Assembly: GCA_030706405.1 (NCBI GenBank)
Contig: JAUZOO010000001.1
Coordinates: 1 to 64,000, forward strand
Reading direction: 5' to 3'
Length of the DNA stretch: 64,000 bases
Source: Bacteroidota bacterium
GTDB lineage: Bacteria; Bacteroidota; Bacteroidia; Bacteroidales; JAAUTT01
Shown here: positions 7,782 through 16,678 of the stretch, one piece after another
Position numbering within the stretch: the first letter of the stretch is position 1
Layout of the letters: the number at the start of each line of letters is the position of its first letter
Notes under the pieces: generated by a model
Told to the model about the DNA's origin: nothing
Databases searched by the model: none
The model's input: only the letters and a program-made list of their open reading frames with translations
Position numbers and translations under genes: made by a program

Positions 7782-9338
7782 TTATTTCTTTATATATTGT
7801 CGTAATTTATAAAAAGAAGAATCGACCACATCGTTGATATCCAGTGATATTTTAAACCAATAAATCAACGGAATAATCAACCCGCATAATGCAAGGCTCC
7901 GTACCCCGATGCGTAAAATTAATGTTATGTTATTGCTTATCAAATTATTTAATGCAGGAAGCTCCAGAACTAAATTCACTAAGAACCTAAACACTAGGGA
8001 TACTAAAAACAACAAAAACAGAAGCCTCCATTGCTTCGAGAAGGGATGCATTTTTTCCTTTATATAAAGATATAATGCCTTAAATCCGTTGACAATAAAA
8101 AATGCAATAAATGAGGCATAAGCAGCCCCCAATATTCCAAACTTTTTAATCATCAGATAGTTTAGCGGAATCATCATTAAAATAAGAAAAATGTTGCTGT
8201 AAAGATCCATCCAGTAATGTTTGCGAGAGTTTTGCATGATATACGAATTGATGCTGGTTGCAAAATCGCACATCCTGGCCAAACCTAAAAATAACACAAC
8301 ATATTTAGCATCTTCAAAAGCTTTTTGCGATCCATAAAATTTATTGGGAAGAAGATGAAGGATATCATCGATATTCGACCATATTATGAAAAAGAGAAAA
8401 CCACAGGTAAGTACAAGTATCAATGCACTTTTCTTATAAATGAGATTAATCTTGGCAGTGTCGTTTTCTCTCCAGGCCTCCGACACAAAAGGGACAGAAG
8501 CACTGATAACTGCGCTACTTGGCATTATAATTGGGGTAATGATAAAACTTGCAATACTAAAGATGGCAGTTTGACCTAGCCCTTGCAATGCCGCAATTGC
8601 AAAAGTCCCCACAAATTGGGAGGCAACACTTAGGATGCTGATGCCCCAACTCGAAAGGGCATATTGCATTATTTTATGACGTATCCGTTTTGTTAAACTG
8701 CTTATTTTAAACGGAATATGGAATAGCTTATATCTTATCAGGTTTATAGCAATTAACAATGCTCCAAGCCAGTAGATAAATGTAAATGTGTACATAAATC
8801 CTTTAAAACTTATCCATCCAATTGCAAAAACCAATACAATCAGCAGGTTAAAAGACTTAAAGAACAGTTCCCTAACAAAAGAACTCCAAACCGTATATTT
8901 ATAATTATTATTAAAGGCGTCTAACGCAGAGTAATAAAAATATCCAAAAGCGAATAGAGGGAATAGGTACAGATAATTGACAAAAAGCAACGAATTCTTA
9001 CTAAATTTTCGAATAATAAAATCTTCGTTTAGCATAACCAGCCCTAGTGTAAGCAACATTCCAACAGTGCCAACGACCAGAATAATGGTCAGTAAGTCTC
9101 GCTGGGCAGCTTCCAGATGGACTTTATAATATGGCATAAATTTGTTGACTACTACTGCCATTCCAATACTCCCAACAGCCACTATTTGCGTAGCAAGCGC
9201 TGTAAATATTTGAGTAAGACCAATTTGAATATTCGAAAAGAAATAAGGCATTACAAACATCATGTTAATAGCCCCAATGGCAAAGCCCGAATAAGTTAAA
9301 ATAACCGATTTTATGCTTTGATTTCGAATGGTCCCCAT
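7782..9338 (-). CDS. Polysaccharide flippase (MATE/MVF superfamily, Wzx-like)
   Basis: A 518-residue polytopic membrane protein with about 12-14 hydrophobic segments, starting with an N-terminal span in SVILTYSGFAIGAINMMFV. The length and segment pattern are those of oligosaccharide flippases that turn lipid-linked sugar units across the inner membrane. Co-transcription with three glycosyltransferases (1-base gap downstream) supports the role. No polymerase or chain-length regulator gene is visible in the window, so the pathway is only partly encoded here. Confidence 0.88.
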   Translation of the reverse strand: MGTIRNQSIKSVILTYSGFAIGAINMMFVMPYFFSNIQIGLTQIFTALATQIVAVGSIGMAVVVNKFMPYYKVHLEAAQRDLLTIILVVGTVGMLLTLGLVMLNEDFIIRKFSKNSLLFVNYLYLFPLFAFGYFYYSALDAFNNNYKYTVWSSFVRELFFKSFNLLIVLVFAIGWISFKGFMYTFTFIYWLGALLIAINLIRYKLFHIPFKISSLTKRIRHKIMQYALSSWGISILSVASQFVGTFAIAALQGLGQTAIFSIASFIITPIIMPSSAVISASVPFVSEAWRENDTAKINLIYKKSALILVLTCGFLFFIIWSNIDDILHLLPNKFYGSQKAFEDAKYVVLFLGLARMCDFATSINSYIMQNSRKHYWMDLYSNIFLILMMIPLNYLMIKKFGILGAAYASFIAFFIVNGFKALYLYIKEKMHPFSKQWRLLFLLFLVSLVFRFLVNLVLELPALNNLISNNITLILRIGVRSLALCGLIIPLIYWFKISLDINDVVDSSFYKLRQYIKK

Positions 9339-9355
9339 TTATACTTAAATTAAAA

Positions 9356-10171
9356 TCAATAAGTAAAACTAACAACATATCCCCCATACTTCCGAACATT
9401 AATCACTTTACCTTCGTCGAAAATAAGGTATTGCCCTTTTATTCCGGTAAGCGTTCCCTGGATGGTTCCCAGTTTTTCCAGGTCAAGACTGGAGATTTTC
9501 GTTGGAGTTGAAACCGACGGGTACAAAATTTCGGTGATAGTATCGTCAGTACATAAATATTGAGTCAGTTCTGCGGGCAGCAACTCCCCTATTTGTTGCT
9601 TCTTCTCGAATAGCGAAATGCCTTCTGCTATCTTATCCAACAGCATATTTCGCCAATTGGTTTTGTCGGTGAGGTGTTTTTTAAGAGCAACCTCAATAAG
9701 TCCTGCGGTATAGCGGTTAGGCGTTTTGGCCAGTTTTATGGCCTGCGATGCACCTTGGTCAATCCAGCGCGTAGGAATTTGCGATTGCCGGGTTACGCCA
9801 ACTTTAACTTCGCTCGATAACGCCAAATAAACAAAGTGATCCTGAAGGCAATGTTCGGTGGCCCATACCATATCTCGGGCAATGCCTTCGTGAGCCCGGC
9901 ATAATTCGGGGCGCAACACACATTCTTCAGTTTCGGGTATAGATATAAAACAAGGGTAACAATATCCCTGTGCAAACGACTTTTTGGTTACCCGCCCGCA
10001 ATTAATACAACGTATTTCGTTTTTCCAGGTAAGTGATATTTCTTTCCCCAGCAACGGGTTAATGGCAACAAACTCGTCGCCTACCGGTAATTGGTATTCC
10101 ACCGGTGTACCGGGCGTTGTTATCATTTTAGAGATGGCTCCCGTATGTTCCATAGCCTTCGTTTTGGTCAT
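9356..10171 (-). CDS. DUF2797 zinc-ribbon protein
   Basis: A 271-residue protein of the DUF2797 family. It has a four-cysteine zinc site (CINCG at about 55-59 and CYPC at about 71-74), then a GIY-YIG-like core (HFVYLALSSEVKVGVTR, then RWIDQGA, then a glutamate in AGLIEVALKKH). The family has no settled function; a nuclease-like fold has been suggested from the motif pattern, which is inference here. It is the first gene of the minus-strand glycan operon, 17 bases before the flippase, but nothing in it suggests a glycan role. Confidence 0.85.
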   Translation of the reverse strand: MTKTKAMEHTGAISKMITTPGTPVEYQLPVGDEFVAINPLLGKEISLTWKNEIRCINCGRVTKKSFAQGYCYPCFISIPETEECVLRPELCRAHEGIARDMVWATEHCLQDHFVYLALSSEVKVGVTRQSQIPTRWIDQGASQAIKLAKTPNRYTAGLIEVALKKHLTDKTNWRNMLLDKIAEGISLFEKKQQIGELLPAELTQYLCTDDTITEILYPSVSTPTKISSLDLEKLGTIQGTLTGIKGQYLIFDEGKVINVRKYGGYVVSFTY

Positions 10172-10249
10172 GTCCCAAAGGTAAGTTTTTCGGGCTTAGC
10201 ACGCAACATTCAATTTATGGTAATTTTTTTTCTACATAACTATAAAAAA

Positions 10250-10278
10250 TATGGTACTATGTATTGCATAGTACCATA
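10250..10278. promoter_or_regulatory. Perfect palindromic operator before the PspC-PadR operon
   Basis: TATGGTACTATG (10250-10261), five bases, then CATAGTACCATA (10267-10278): a perfect 12-bp inverted repeat. It overlaps the -33 region of the promoter below, an ideal position for repression. The PadR regulator encoded as the second gene of the operon is the obvious candidate ligand (inference). Confidence 0.75.
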
Positions 10279-10295
10279 AAAATAACATATCTTTG
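10264..10295 (+). promoter_or_regulatory. Promoter of the PspC-PadR-PspC operon
   Basis: TTG (10264-10266), 21 bases, then TATCTTTG (10288-10295), matching the Bacteroidota -33/-7 boxes. The -33 box lies in the spacer of the operator palindrome. Confidence 0.65.
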
Positions 10296-10322
10296 TGTAG
10301 TCAAATAATAAATCAATTTGCC

Positions 10323-10823
10323 ATGAAAAAAGTTGTAACAGTTCATATTGCCGGCGAGATATTCCAGATGGAAGAAGATGGGGCAATGCGTATTCAACGG
10401 GTACTTCGTAAAATAGAGATGGGCTCGGCTAACGGCCCTGCTTTAGTAAAAGACATTGAACAACGGATGGCCGTATTACTTAAAGAAAAGGCTACTTCCG
10501 AAAATCTGGTAACACGCGAACAGGCCGACGAAGTACTAAACACTCTGGGCTATGCGGCATATCTCGAAGATGACCAGGCAAGGTCGTCAGCAACATCACA
10601 TCATACAGGATACAAACGATTATATCGTCATCCAAATGAAAAGATGCTGGGCGGAGTGTGCGGTGGCTTTGCAGCGTATGTAAACACCGATCCGGTTTTG
10701 ATGCGGATTATTTTTGTTGTACTTTTCTTTGGATTTGGCACCGGCTTATTTTTATACCTGATTATGTGGATTGTAATCCCACTTGCCCGCACACAGGAAC
10801 AACTCGACCAGTTAACTTTATAA
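10323..10823 (+). CDS. Small PspC-domain protein
   Basis: A 166-residue protein starting at the ATG at 10323; the reading frame is open 30 bases further up but only from a TTG inside the promoter. Residues 1-85 are a soluble region beginning KKVVTVHIAGEIFQMEEDG, shared with the third gene of the operon. A PspC domain follows at about 97-160 (KRLYRHPNEKMLGGVCGGFAAY, then a hydrophobic span). PspC proteins belong to phage-shock type envelope stress responses. First gene of a three-gene operon under the palindromic operator. Confidence 0.88.
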   Translation: MKKVVTVHIAGEIFQMEEDGAMRIQRVLRKIEMGSANGPALVKDIEQRMAVLLKEKATSENLVTREQADEVLNTLGYAAYLEDDQARSSATSHHTGYKRLYRHPNEKMLGGVCGGFAAYVNTDPVLMRIIFVVLFFGFGTGLFLYLIMWIVIPLARTQEQLDQLTL

Positions 10824-11165
10824 ATGGCTGCCATGAATACCGACAATGCCAAAGCCCAAATGCGGAAAGGGGTGCTGGAGTATTGTATTTTAATCATCCT
10901 CTCGCAGCACGATGCGTATGCTTCCGATATTATCAACAAATTAAAGGAATCGCGTATGATTGTTGTGGAAGGCACGCTATATCCGCTTCTTACGCGGCAA
11001 AAAAATGCCGGGTTGCTTAACTACCGCTGGGAAGAATCGTCCCAGGGACCGCCCCGAAAGTACTATTCCCTCACCGATCAGGGCCGTAAATTTTTAAATG
11101 AGCTTGATGCCTCGTGGAACGAACTCATTTCTTCAGTTTCATCGCTCAGACAATCCGTTGGTTAA
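10824..11165 (+). CDS. PadR family transcriptional regulator
   Basis: A 113-residue winged-helix regulator: MRKGVLEYCILIILSQHDAY, then GTLYPLLTRQKNAGLL and a wing PPRKYYSLTDQGRKFL. It starts directly after the stop of the first PspC gene; an in-frame ATG nine bases later is an alternative start. It is short, without the long C-terminal dimerisation helices of PadR itself, i.e. the PadR-s2 type. In this setting it most likely controls its own operon through the palindrome at 10250-10278. Confidence 0.92.
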   Translation: MAAMNTDNAKAQMRKGVLEYCILIILSQHDAYASDIINKLKESRMIVVEGTLYPLLTRQKNAGLLNYRWEESSQGPPRKYYSLTDQGRKFLNELDASWNELISSVSSLRQSVG

Positions 11166-11187
11166 CCTCTTCAAATCTCAAAATATC

Positions 11188-13320
11188 ATGAAAAAAACAG
11201 TAATAGTAAACATCAGCGGTATAATATTTCATATCGACGAAGATGCTTACGTAAAATTAAATCTTTATATCGAAGCTCTTCACCGCTATTTCGATACCCA
11301 ATCTGAAGGAAAAGAAATTGTTGCCGACATCGAATCGCGTATTGCCGAACTCTTTCAGCCATGCATTAACGATGCAAAGCAATCGGTTACCATTGACGAT
11401 GTTGAGATGGTTATTGCCACTTTGGGCCAGCCCGAAGATATTGCAGAATCTGCAACCGAAGAGGAAGCTCCTGAGCCTCAAGCTCCTGTTCAGCCGAAAA
11501 GCGGTCCGTTGCATAAATACCGAAAACTCTATCGTGATACCGATCATTCAGTGATTGGTGGTGTTTGTTCCGGAATCGGGGCTTATTTTGCCATCGATCC
11601 TGTAATCATTCGGGTAATCTACCTTTTATTTTTAGCTTCAGCCTTATTCACGCCTATTTGGTTTCATCATCATGGAGCCATTACAGCTACTTTAATTCTT
11701 TCGTATGTTGTATTATGGATTATTATGCCCGAGGCCAGAACTTCGGCACAGAAACTTGAAATGCGTGGCGAACAGGTTACCGTTGATAATATTGGCAAAT
11801 CGGTAAAGGAGGATTTTCGCCAAAAGGAAAGCGATGAAATGAACTCCGGATACAGGCTGCGTAACCAGGTACAAAAAGGAGTAGGCATGGCAGGCTCGGC
11901 ATTTCAGGCCGTTTTCACCGTTATCCGTATTCTGCTCGGAATATTCCTGGCCGGATTTTCGGTGGTATTGCTAGTCTCCCTGATGGCTGTATTATTCAAT
12001 ATTAACAATTTCCATTGTGAATTATTTAATACCGAAGATATTACGCTTATCCAGTACCTGTCGCATATCATGCCTTCGTGGGCTGCGTTGTCATTGATTA
12101 TACTTGGGGTGATCGGACTACTGATTCCTCTGTTTTGGCTATTATATGCCGGTATTAAACTTATTTTTAGGTTTAAAGTTGAAAAACAGCGCCGTTTTAT
12201 GATTCCGGCATTGATAATATGGGTAGTTGCCGTAATATCGTTTGCGGTAATCGCCATTGGCCAGGTAACAAGGTTTCAGCATGAAATTTCAGACCGGAAA
12301 ACCGTACAGTTACAGCTTCCGGCAGGAAAAACATTAACTCTGGCTGCCGACTCGTTGTTCCCTGCCATTAGCCATACGCTCAGTAACAGCGATGATTTTC
12401 AGCAATCGGCAATGTTTTCTGTCACGGGAACTGGTAAAGACGAACTCCTTTATGCCCCCGCACGGTTATCTATCGAAGAAAGTGACAATGACAAAGCTTC
12501 AATTGAGATAGAAAAATACTGGCAAAACCGCAATCGTCATTTCGATCCGAAGGTTAGTCAAAGCATAAACTTTAATTACACAGTAACCGACTCTGCAGTA
12601 AAAATATCACCCATTTTCTGGACCTCATCAGCAACTCCATGGCGTTTTTATCGACTAAAATTTAAACTCAAACTCCCGGCCGGCACCAAGATATATATCG
12701 ACAATAGCTTGAGAAACATACTATATTATGCACATACCGTTGAAAGCATTGGCGAGTACGATATGATTGGCAAAACGTGGCTGATGACCAAAGACGGCTT
12801 AATTGAGGATAAGTCCGAGCATTTAACATCGGCACTAAGGAAAACCATTGTTGTATGGCAAAACCATTTGGCCAACATTAAATCCGCCGATATTGAAGCA
12901 TTGCGTAATAGTGTCCAAACAAATTCATTGGATACAGATTCGGGTAAAATCGTTTATGGTGTGCCTCGTCTCGTCTTCAGTCACTGGAAAAAAGACTATA
13001 TCGACACCGAAATTTCCGAACAGAGCAAAAATGAACACTGGCACAAACAACAAAATGATAATTATCGTCGGGAGTTTGCAGGGCTTTGTTACGGATTTCA
13101 GCTTAAAGATAGCCTCTTGTACATCAATCCGGTGTGGTATGCCAAATCACAACCCGAAAATATTAAAAGACAGATTGTTGTTACTGTTTATATTCCGGAA
13201 GGGGTACGTATCTTTTTCTCCAGCGAGGTTGCCCAATTTTTAAAACCATCAGACCAACATCTTATAAATCGTACATGGACAACCACTTACAAAGGATTTA
13301 AAGAAGTTGAAAAAAAATAA
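11188..13320 (+). CDS. Large PspC-domain membrane protein
   Basis: 710 residues from the ATG at 11188. The open frame extends further up into the padR gene, but the sequence after 11188 (KKTVIVNISGIIFHIDEDA) matches the start of the small PspC protein. Order: soluble N-terminal region (1-100), PspC domain with membrane span (about 115-185; YRKLYRDTDHSVIGGVCSGIGAY), three further spans (about 225-385), and a long extracytoplasmic C-terminal half of beta-type sequence. This architecture is common in Bacteroidota next to a PadR gene. A role in envelope stress is inferred from PspC. Confidence 0.86.
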   Translation: MKKTVIVNISGIIFHIDEDAYVKLNLYIEALHRYFDTQSEGKEIVADIESRIAELFQPCINDAKQSVTIDDVEMVIATLGQPEDIAESATEEEAPEPQAPVQPKSGPLHKYRKLYRDTDHSVIGGVCSGIGAYFAIDPVIIRVIYLLFLASALFTPIWFHHHGAITATLILSYVVLWIIMPEARTSAQKLEMRGEQVTVDNIGKSVKEDFRQKESDEMNSGYRLRNQVQKGVGMAGSAFQAVFTVIRILLGIFLAGFSVVLLVSLMAVLFNINNFHCELFNTEDITLIQYLSHIMPSWAALSLIILGVIGLLIPLFWLLYAGIKLIFRFKVEKQRRFMIPALIIWVVAVISFAVIAIGQVTRFQHEISDRKTVQLQLPAGKTLTLAADSLFPAISHTLSNSDDFQQSAMFSVTGTGKDELLYAPARLSIEESDNDKASIEIEKYWQNRNRHFDPKVSQSINFNYTVTDSAVKISPIFWTSSATPWRFYRLKFKLKLPAGTKIYIDNSLRNILYYAHTVESIGEYDMIGKTWLMTKDGLIEDKSEHLTSALRKTIVVWQNHLANIKSADIEALRNSVQTNSLDTDSGKIVYGVPRLVFSHWKKDYIDTEISEQSKNEHWHKQQNDNYRREFAGLCYGFQLKDSLLYINPVWYAKSQPENIKRQIVVTVYIPEGVRIFFSSEVAQFLKPSDQHLINRTWTTTYKGFKEVEKK

Positions 13321-13353
13321 TTTGGAGTATGCTTTTTAAATAAAATATTTTTC

Positions 13354-13361
13354 TATTTTTG
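13354..13361 (+). promoter_or_regulatory. -7 box before tRNA-Gln (TTG)
   Basis: TATTTTTG, 19 bases before the tRNA. A TTTG at 13321-13324 is too far (29 bases) to be a good -33 box. Confidence 0.4.
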
Positions 13362-13380
13362 CACCGCGAAAGCAAGGAAC

Positions 13381-13451
13381 TGACCTATGGTGTAATGGTA
13401 GCACAGCAGATTTTGGTTCTGTTAGTCTAGGTTCGAATCCTGGTAGGTCAA
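13381..13451 (+). tRNA. tRNA-Gln (TTG)
   Basis: A 71-nt cloverleaf. Acceptor TGACCTA pairs with TAGGTCA, the discriminator is A, the anticodon arm CAGATTTTGGTTCTG exposes TTG, and the T arm is GGTTCGAATCC. It is convergent with a second tRNA-Gln gene. Confidence 0.95.
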
Positions 13452-13453
13452 CA

Positions 13454-13490
13454 AAAAAACCTTCTGAATTTACATTCAGAAGGTTTTTTT
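13454..13490 (+). terminator. Terminator after tRNA-Gln (TTG)
   Basis: A stem of about 15 bp, AAAAACCTTCTGAAT with ATTCAGAAGGTTTTT, loop TTAC, ending in a T run, three bases after the tRNA. Confidence 0.9.
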
Positions 13491-13556
13491 GTTTCCATGC
13501 AGATTAATCAAAACTTCATAACGAATTCAGCATTTCCCGACTCATTTCCCAGAAAT

Positions 13557-13594
13557 AAAAAAACCCCTTCAAACATTTTGTATTTGAAAGGGTT
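13557..13594 (-). terminator. Terminator after tRNA-Gln (CTG)
   Basis: On the minus strand AACCCTTTCAAA pairs with TTTGAAGGGGTT (one G-T pair), followed by seven Ts. It lies downstream of the minus-strand tRNA-Gln. Confidence 0.82.
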
Positions 13595-13610
13595 AGGCTT
13601 GTTTTGCTTG

Positions 13611-13683
13611 TTGTCCTGCCAGGGATCGAACCTGGACTCTTCTGATCCAGAATCAGACGTGTTGCCAATTACACCACAGGACA
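13611..13683 (-). tRNA. tRNA-Gln (CTG)
   Basis: A 73-nt cloverleaf. Acceptor TGTCCTG pairs with CAGGACA, discriminator A, anticodon arm CTGATTCTGGATCAG exposing CTG. On the minus strand a TACATTTG box (13700-13693) lies ten bases upstream as a probable -7 element. The gene follows glnS on the same strand. Confidence 0.95.
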
Positions 13684-13847
13684 ATGACGGTGCAAATGTA
13701 TATAAAGTTCGCTAAAATGCTAACGTTAGCATCAAGAAAAATTTAAAATTGAGTTCCTCCAACTTTAAAGAAAGCCGCAGCCTGACTGTGTTACAGAACT
13801 TTATTCTTCAATTTTAAGGGTTATTTCAGAATGTTTGCTGACAAATA

Positions 13848-13892
13848 AAAAACCTAAGACAGACCCTTATTTTGAGCATATCTTAGGTTTTT
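13848..13892 (-). terminator. Terminator after glnS
   Basis: A 12-bp perfect inverted repeat, AAAAACCTAAGA (13848-13859) with TCTTAGGTTTTT (13881-13892), giving a T run on the minus strand 23 bases after the glnS stop codon. Confidence 0.82.
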
Positions 13893-13914
13893 ATTAATAG
13901 AATAGAAAGACACC

Positions 13915-15627
13915 TTACTCTTTTGACGCTATCTTAGACCAACTGTCCTTTAAGGTCACAGTACGGTTGAATATTAATTTATTATCATGAGAATCCGAGT
14001 CAACGCAAAAATATCCGATACGTTCAAACTGAAATTTATCCAGAGTTTTGGCTCCTTTTAATGAAGGTTCGACATAACAGGTTTGAACTTTTAGCGATTC
14101 AGGGTTAAGGTTTACCTTGTAATCCTGACCTTCGAGATAATCCTCCGGATCTTCTTTCATAAACAAACGGTCATAAAGGCGCGCTTCAGCTTTTACAGCA
14201 TGTTGCACCGAAACCCAGTGTATTGTTCCTTTCACTTTACGTCCGTCGGGCGAATTTCCACCTTGTGATGCCGGATCGTGAGTACATTTCAGTTCAATAA
14301 TCTCACCGGTCACAGGGTCTTTCACAACTTCCTGACAAGTAATAAAATAAGCATAGCGCAACCGAACTTCGTTGCCTGGTGCAAGGCGAAAATATTTCTT
14401 GGGAGGATTTTCCATGAAATCATCGCGTTCGATATAAATTTCTCTCGAAAAAGGAACTTTACGTGTTCCGGCAGCACAATCTTCCGGGTTATTCACGGCA
14501 TCCATCCATTCCACTTTATCTTCGGGGTAATTGGTGATGGTAACTTTTAATGGGTGCATAACACCCATCACACGAAATGCTCGTTTATTCAGGTCTTCGC
14601 GCAGACAAAACTCAAGCAACGAAAGGTCGATAATGTTATCGCGACGGGCAACGCCAACCTTTTCAGCAAAGTTACGGATGCTTTCGGGCGTATAGCCCCG
14701 GCGCCGTAATCCACAGATGGTAGGCATGCGAGGATCGTCCCAACCGCTTACATAGTTTTCTTTTACCAGTTCGAGAAGCTTACGCTTGCTCATCATGGTA
14801 TAGGTAAGGTTAAGGCGCGCAAATTCAATCTGCTGTGGAGCGTATATTTCAAGTTCTTTCACAAACCAGTCGTAAAGCGGACGGTGTACCTCAAATTCGA
14901 GCGTACAGATGGAATGGGTAATCTTTTCGATGGAATCGCACTGCCCGTGGGCAAAATCGTACATGGGATAGATGTTCCACTTATCGCCGGTGCGGTGATG
15001 TTCGGCATGAAGGATACGATACATGATAGGATCGCGCATAAGCATGTTGGGCGATGCCATGTCAATCTTAGCACGCAACACTTTGGAGCCGTCGGGAAAT
15101 TCGCCGTTGCGCATACGCTGGAACAAATCGAGGTTTTCCTCAACCGAACGATTACGGTAAGGACTTTCTTTTCCGGGTTGTGTTACCGTTCCACGATAAG
15201 CACTCATCTCTTCCTGAGTAAGATCGCAAACGTAAGCTTTTCCTTTCTTGATAAGCTTTACGGCATATTCGTACAACGTTTCAAAATAATCACTTGCATA
15301 GTATTCACGATCGTCCCAATCGAACCCGAGCCAACGCACATCTTCCTTAATGGAATCAACGTACTCGGTGTCTTCTTTAACAGGATTGGTATCGTCAAAA
15401 CGTAGGTTGGTGAAACCTCCATATTTCTTGGCTAACCCAAAATTAAGGCATATCGACTTGGCATGACCGATATGCAGATATCCATTGGGTTCGGGAGGGA
15501 AACGGGTATGGACGCGTCCCTGGTATTTACCGGTACGGATGTCTTCTTCTACAATTTCCTGAATAAAATGTTTCGGCTCCTGTTCGTTAAGGCCTGCTGC
15601 TTCGTTTTCTGTTGCTAAGTCTTTCAT
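13915..15627 (-). CDS. glnS: Glutaminyl-tRNA synthetase
   Basis: A class I synthetase that charges tRNA-Gln with glutamine and ATP in the cytoplasm. It shows the HIGH motif in [29 protein letters not shown], and the KMSKS-type loop as [10 protein letters not shown], followed by the anticodon-binding beta barrels. I start it at the ATG at 15627 (570 residues), where homology to bacterial GlnRS begins; the frame is open 36 residues further up to an ATG at 15735, in a stretch unlike the family. The last codons lie 231 bases from a tRNA-Gln gene, so both tRNA-Gln isoacceptors and their enzyme sit within 2.3 kb. Presence of GlnRS implies direct charging, not the GatCAB route. Confidence 0.96.
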   Translation of the reverse strand: MKDLATENEAAGLNEQEPKHFIQEIVEEDIRTGKYQGRVHTRFPPEPNGYLHIGHAKSICLNFGLAKKYGGFTNLRFDDTNPVKEDTEYVDSIKEDVRWLGFDWDDREYYASDYFETLYEYAVKLIKKGKAYVCDLTQEEMSAYRGTVTQPGKESPYRNRSVEENLDLFQRMRNGEFPDGSKVLRAKIDMASPNMLMRDPIMYRILHAEHHRTGDKWNIYPMYDFAHGQCDSIEKITHSICTLEFEVHRPLYDWFVKELEIYAPQQIEFARLNLTYTMMSKRKLLELVKENYVSGWDDPRMPTICGLRRRGYTPESIRNFAEKVGVARRDNIIDLSLLEFCLREDLNKRAFRVMGVMHPLKVTITNYPEDKVEWMDAVNNPEDCAAGTRKVPFSREIYIERDDFMENPPKKYFRLAPGNEVRLRYAYFITCQEVVKDPVTGEIIELKCTHDPASQGGNSPDGRKVKGTIHWVSVQHAVKAEARLYDRLFMKEDPEDYLEGQDYKVNLNPESLKVQTCYVEPSLKGAKTLDKFQFERIGYFCVDSDSHDNKLIFNRTVTLKDSWSKIASKE

Positions 15628-15813
15628 ATGCTTCTGTCTTAAATAATTCCAGCCCGGCACAAAAAATAAATCTGACGTTTTTGAACCGGGCCTGGCCTGA
15701 CTTACAAAGCTAAAAGTTTTATTTAAAATATGCATGTGCCAATTGGTTAATTAGGGAAATTGCTAAAAAATTGAAGTTAATGGATAGCGATTCGTAACCT
15801 CAAACTTTTGATT

Positions 15814-15821
15814 TACCTTTG
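15814..15821 (+). promoter_or_regulatory. -7 box before folB
   Basis: TACCTTTG 27 bases before the folB ATG fits TAnnTTTG. No convincing -33 box at the right distance. Confidence 0.4.
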
Positions 15822-15847
15822 ACGTTTATTTTCAAAAGACAAAAACT

Positions 15848-16222
15848 ATGGGCCGCATCCATCTCGAAAATATGGAATTTTATGCCTACCACGGCTGCTT
15901 TAAAGAAGAACAGGTGGCAGGAAATCGTTTTGTGGTAAACCTCACCCTCGAAACTGACATGGAAAAGCCTTCGCAAACCGACAATATTGACGATGCACTT
16001 AATTACCAAGTTGCTTATGGAATTGTACGCGACGAAATGGCCTCAACTTCGCATCTTCTGGAGAATGTGGCAGAACGAACGCTTAATCATTTGTTTAAAG
16101 AATTCGAACAACTGGAACGTGCAAGCATTAAAGTTTCAAAAATGAACCCTCCGATGGGCGGTGTGATGCGATGCGTAACTGTTGAAACCTCGAAAACCCG
16201 ACAAGATTTTAATAACCTGTAG
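15848..16222 (+). CDS. folB: Dihydroneopterin aldolase
   Basis: A 124-residue enzyme of the folate pathway that cleaves 7,8-dihydroneopterin to 6-hydroxymethyl-dihydropterin and glycolaldehyde. The family signatures are all there: MEFYAYHGCFKEEQ with the pterin-binding glutamates, DALNYQVAY, LLENVAERT, and the catalytic lysine in KVSKMNPPMGG. Length is typical. The next gene starts two bases after its stop. Confidence 0.95.
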   Translation: MGRIHLENMEFYAYHGCFKEEQVAGNRFVVNLTLETDMEKPSQTDNIDDALNYQVAYGIVRDEMASTSHLLENVAERTLNHLFKEFEQLERASIKVSKMNPPMGGVMRCVTVETSKTRQDFNNL

Positions 16223-16224
16223 CT

Positions 16225-16416
16225 ATGGAGCACGATGAGATAAAAAAGAAAATATGTCCCAAATGCGGTGCTGGATTTCAGTGCTTAGGTGACGATTGCT
16301 GGTGCCATAATTACCAGATTTTGAACAAGAACATACACTATATCCGTTCCACCTGGGATAACTGTCTATGTCCTACCTGTTTGAAAGAATTTGCCGAAAA
16401 TAAGGAACAGTTGTAA
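16225..16416 (+). CDS. Cysteine-rich CWC family protein
   Basis: A 63-residue protein with eight cysteines or so arranged as KICPKCG, GFQC, DDCWC (the CWC motif) and CLCPTCLKEF, as in the Cys_rich_CWC family. It probably binds zinc; its function is unknown. It directly follows folB and is surely co-transcribed with it. Confidence 0.87.
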   Translation: MEHDEIKKKICPKCGAGFQCLGDDCWCHNYQILNKNIHYIRSTWDNCLCPTCLKEFAENKEQL

Positions 16417-16442
16417 ATTATTAGATAATTTTTATACATTTG
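16411..16442 (+). promoter_or_regulatory. Promoter of tRNA-Cys
   Basis: TTG (16411-16413), 21 bases, TACATTTG (16435-16442), ending 12 bases before the tRNA. The -33 box overlaps the last codons of the CWC gene. Confidence 0.72.
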
Positions 16443-16454
16443 CAGTCCTGAAAC

Positions 16455-16525
16455 GGTCGGTTGGCCGAGTGGCTAGGCAGCGGTCTGCAAAACCGTTTAC
16501 GGCGGTTCGAATCCGCCACTGACCT
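16455..16525 (+). tRNA. tRNA-Cys (GCA)
   Basis: A 71-nt cloverleaf. Acceptor GGTCGGT pairs with ACTGACC (one G-T), discriminator T as expected for tRNA-Cys, anticodon arm GGTCTGCAAAACC exposing GCA, T arm CGGTTCGAATCCG. Confidence 0.95.
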
Positions 16526-16531
16526 CAAAAT

Positions 16532-16571
16532 AAAAGCCCGAAACGCTTATTTATAGTGTTTCGGGCTTTTT
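16532..16571 (+). terminator. Terminator after tRNA-Cys
   Basis: A 16-bp stem, AAAAGCCCGAAACGCT with AGTGTTTCGGGCTTTT (one G-T pair), ending in Ts. Confidence 0.9.
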
Positions 16572-16678
16572 AATTTGTACCAGTATTTGTACCGACGGTG
16601 TGTTTTAAAAAACAATGTTATCTTTTTATTGTTAATCGTTTGATGGTTATATAGTCAATCTCCACGGCATGTAATCGG

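Noticed and set aside
15628-15735. Longer N-terminus of glnS
   Set aside because: The extra 36 residues do not resemble GlnRS, which begins near the ATG at 15627.
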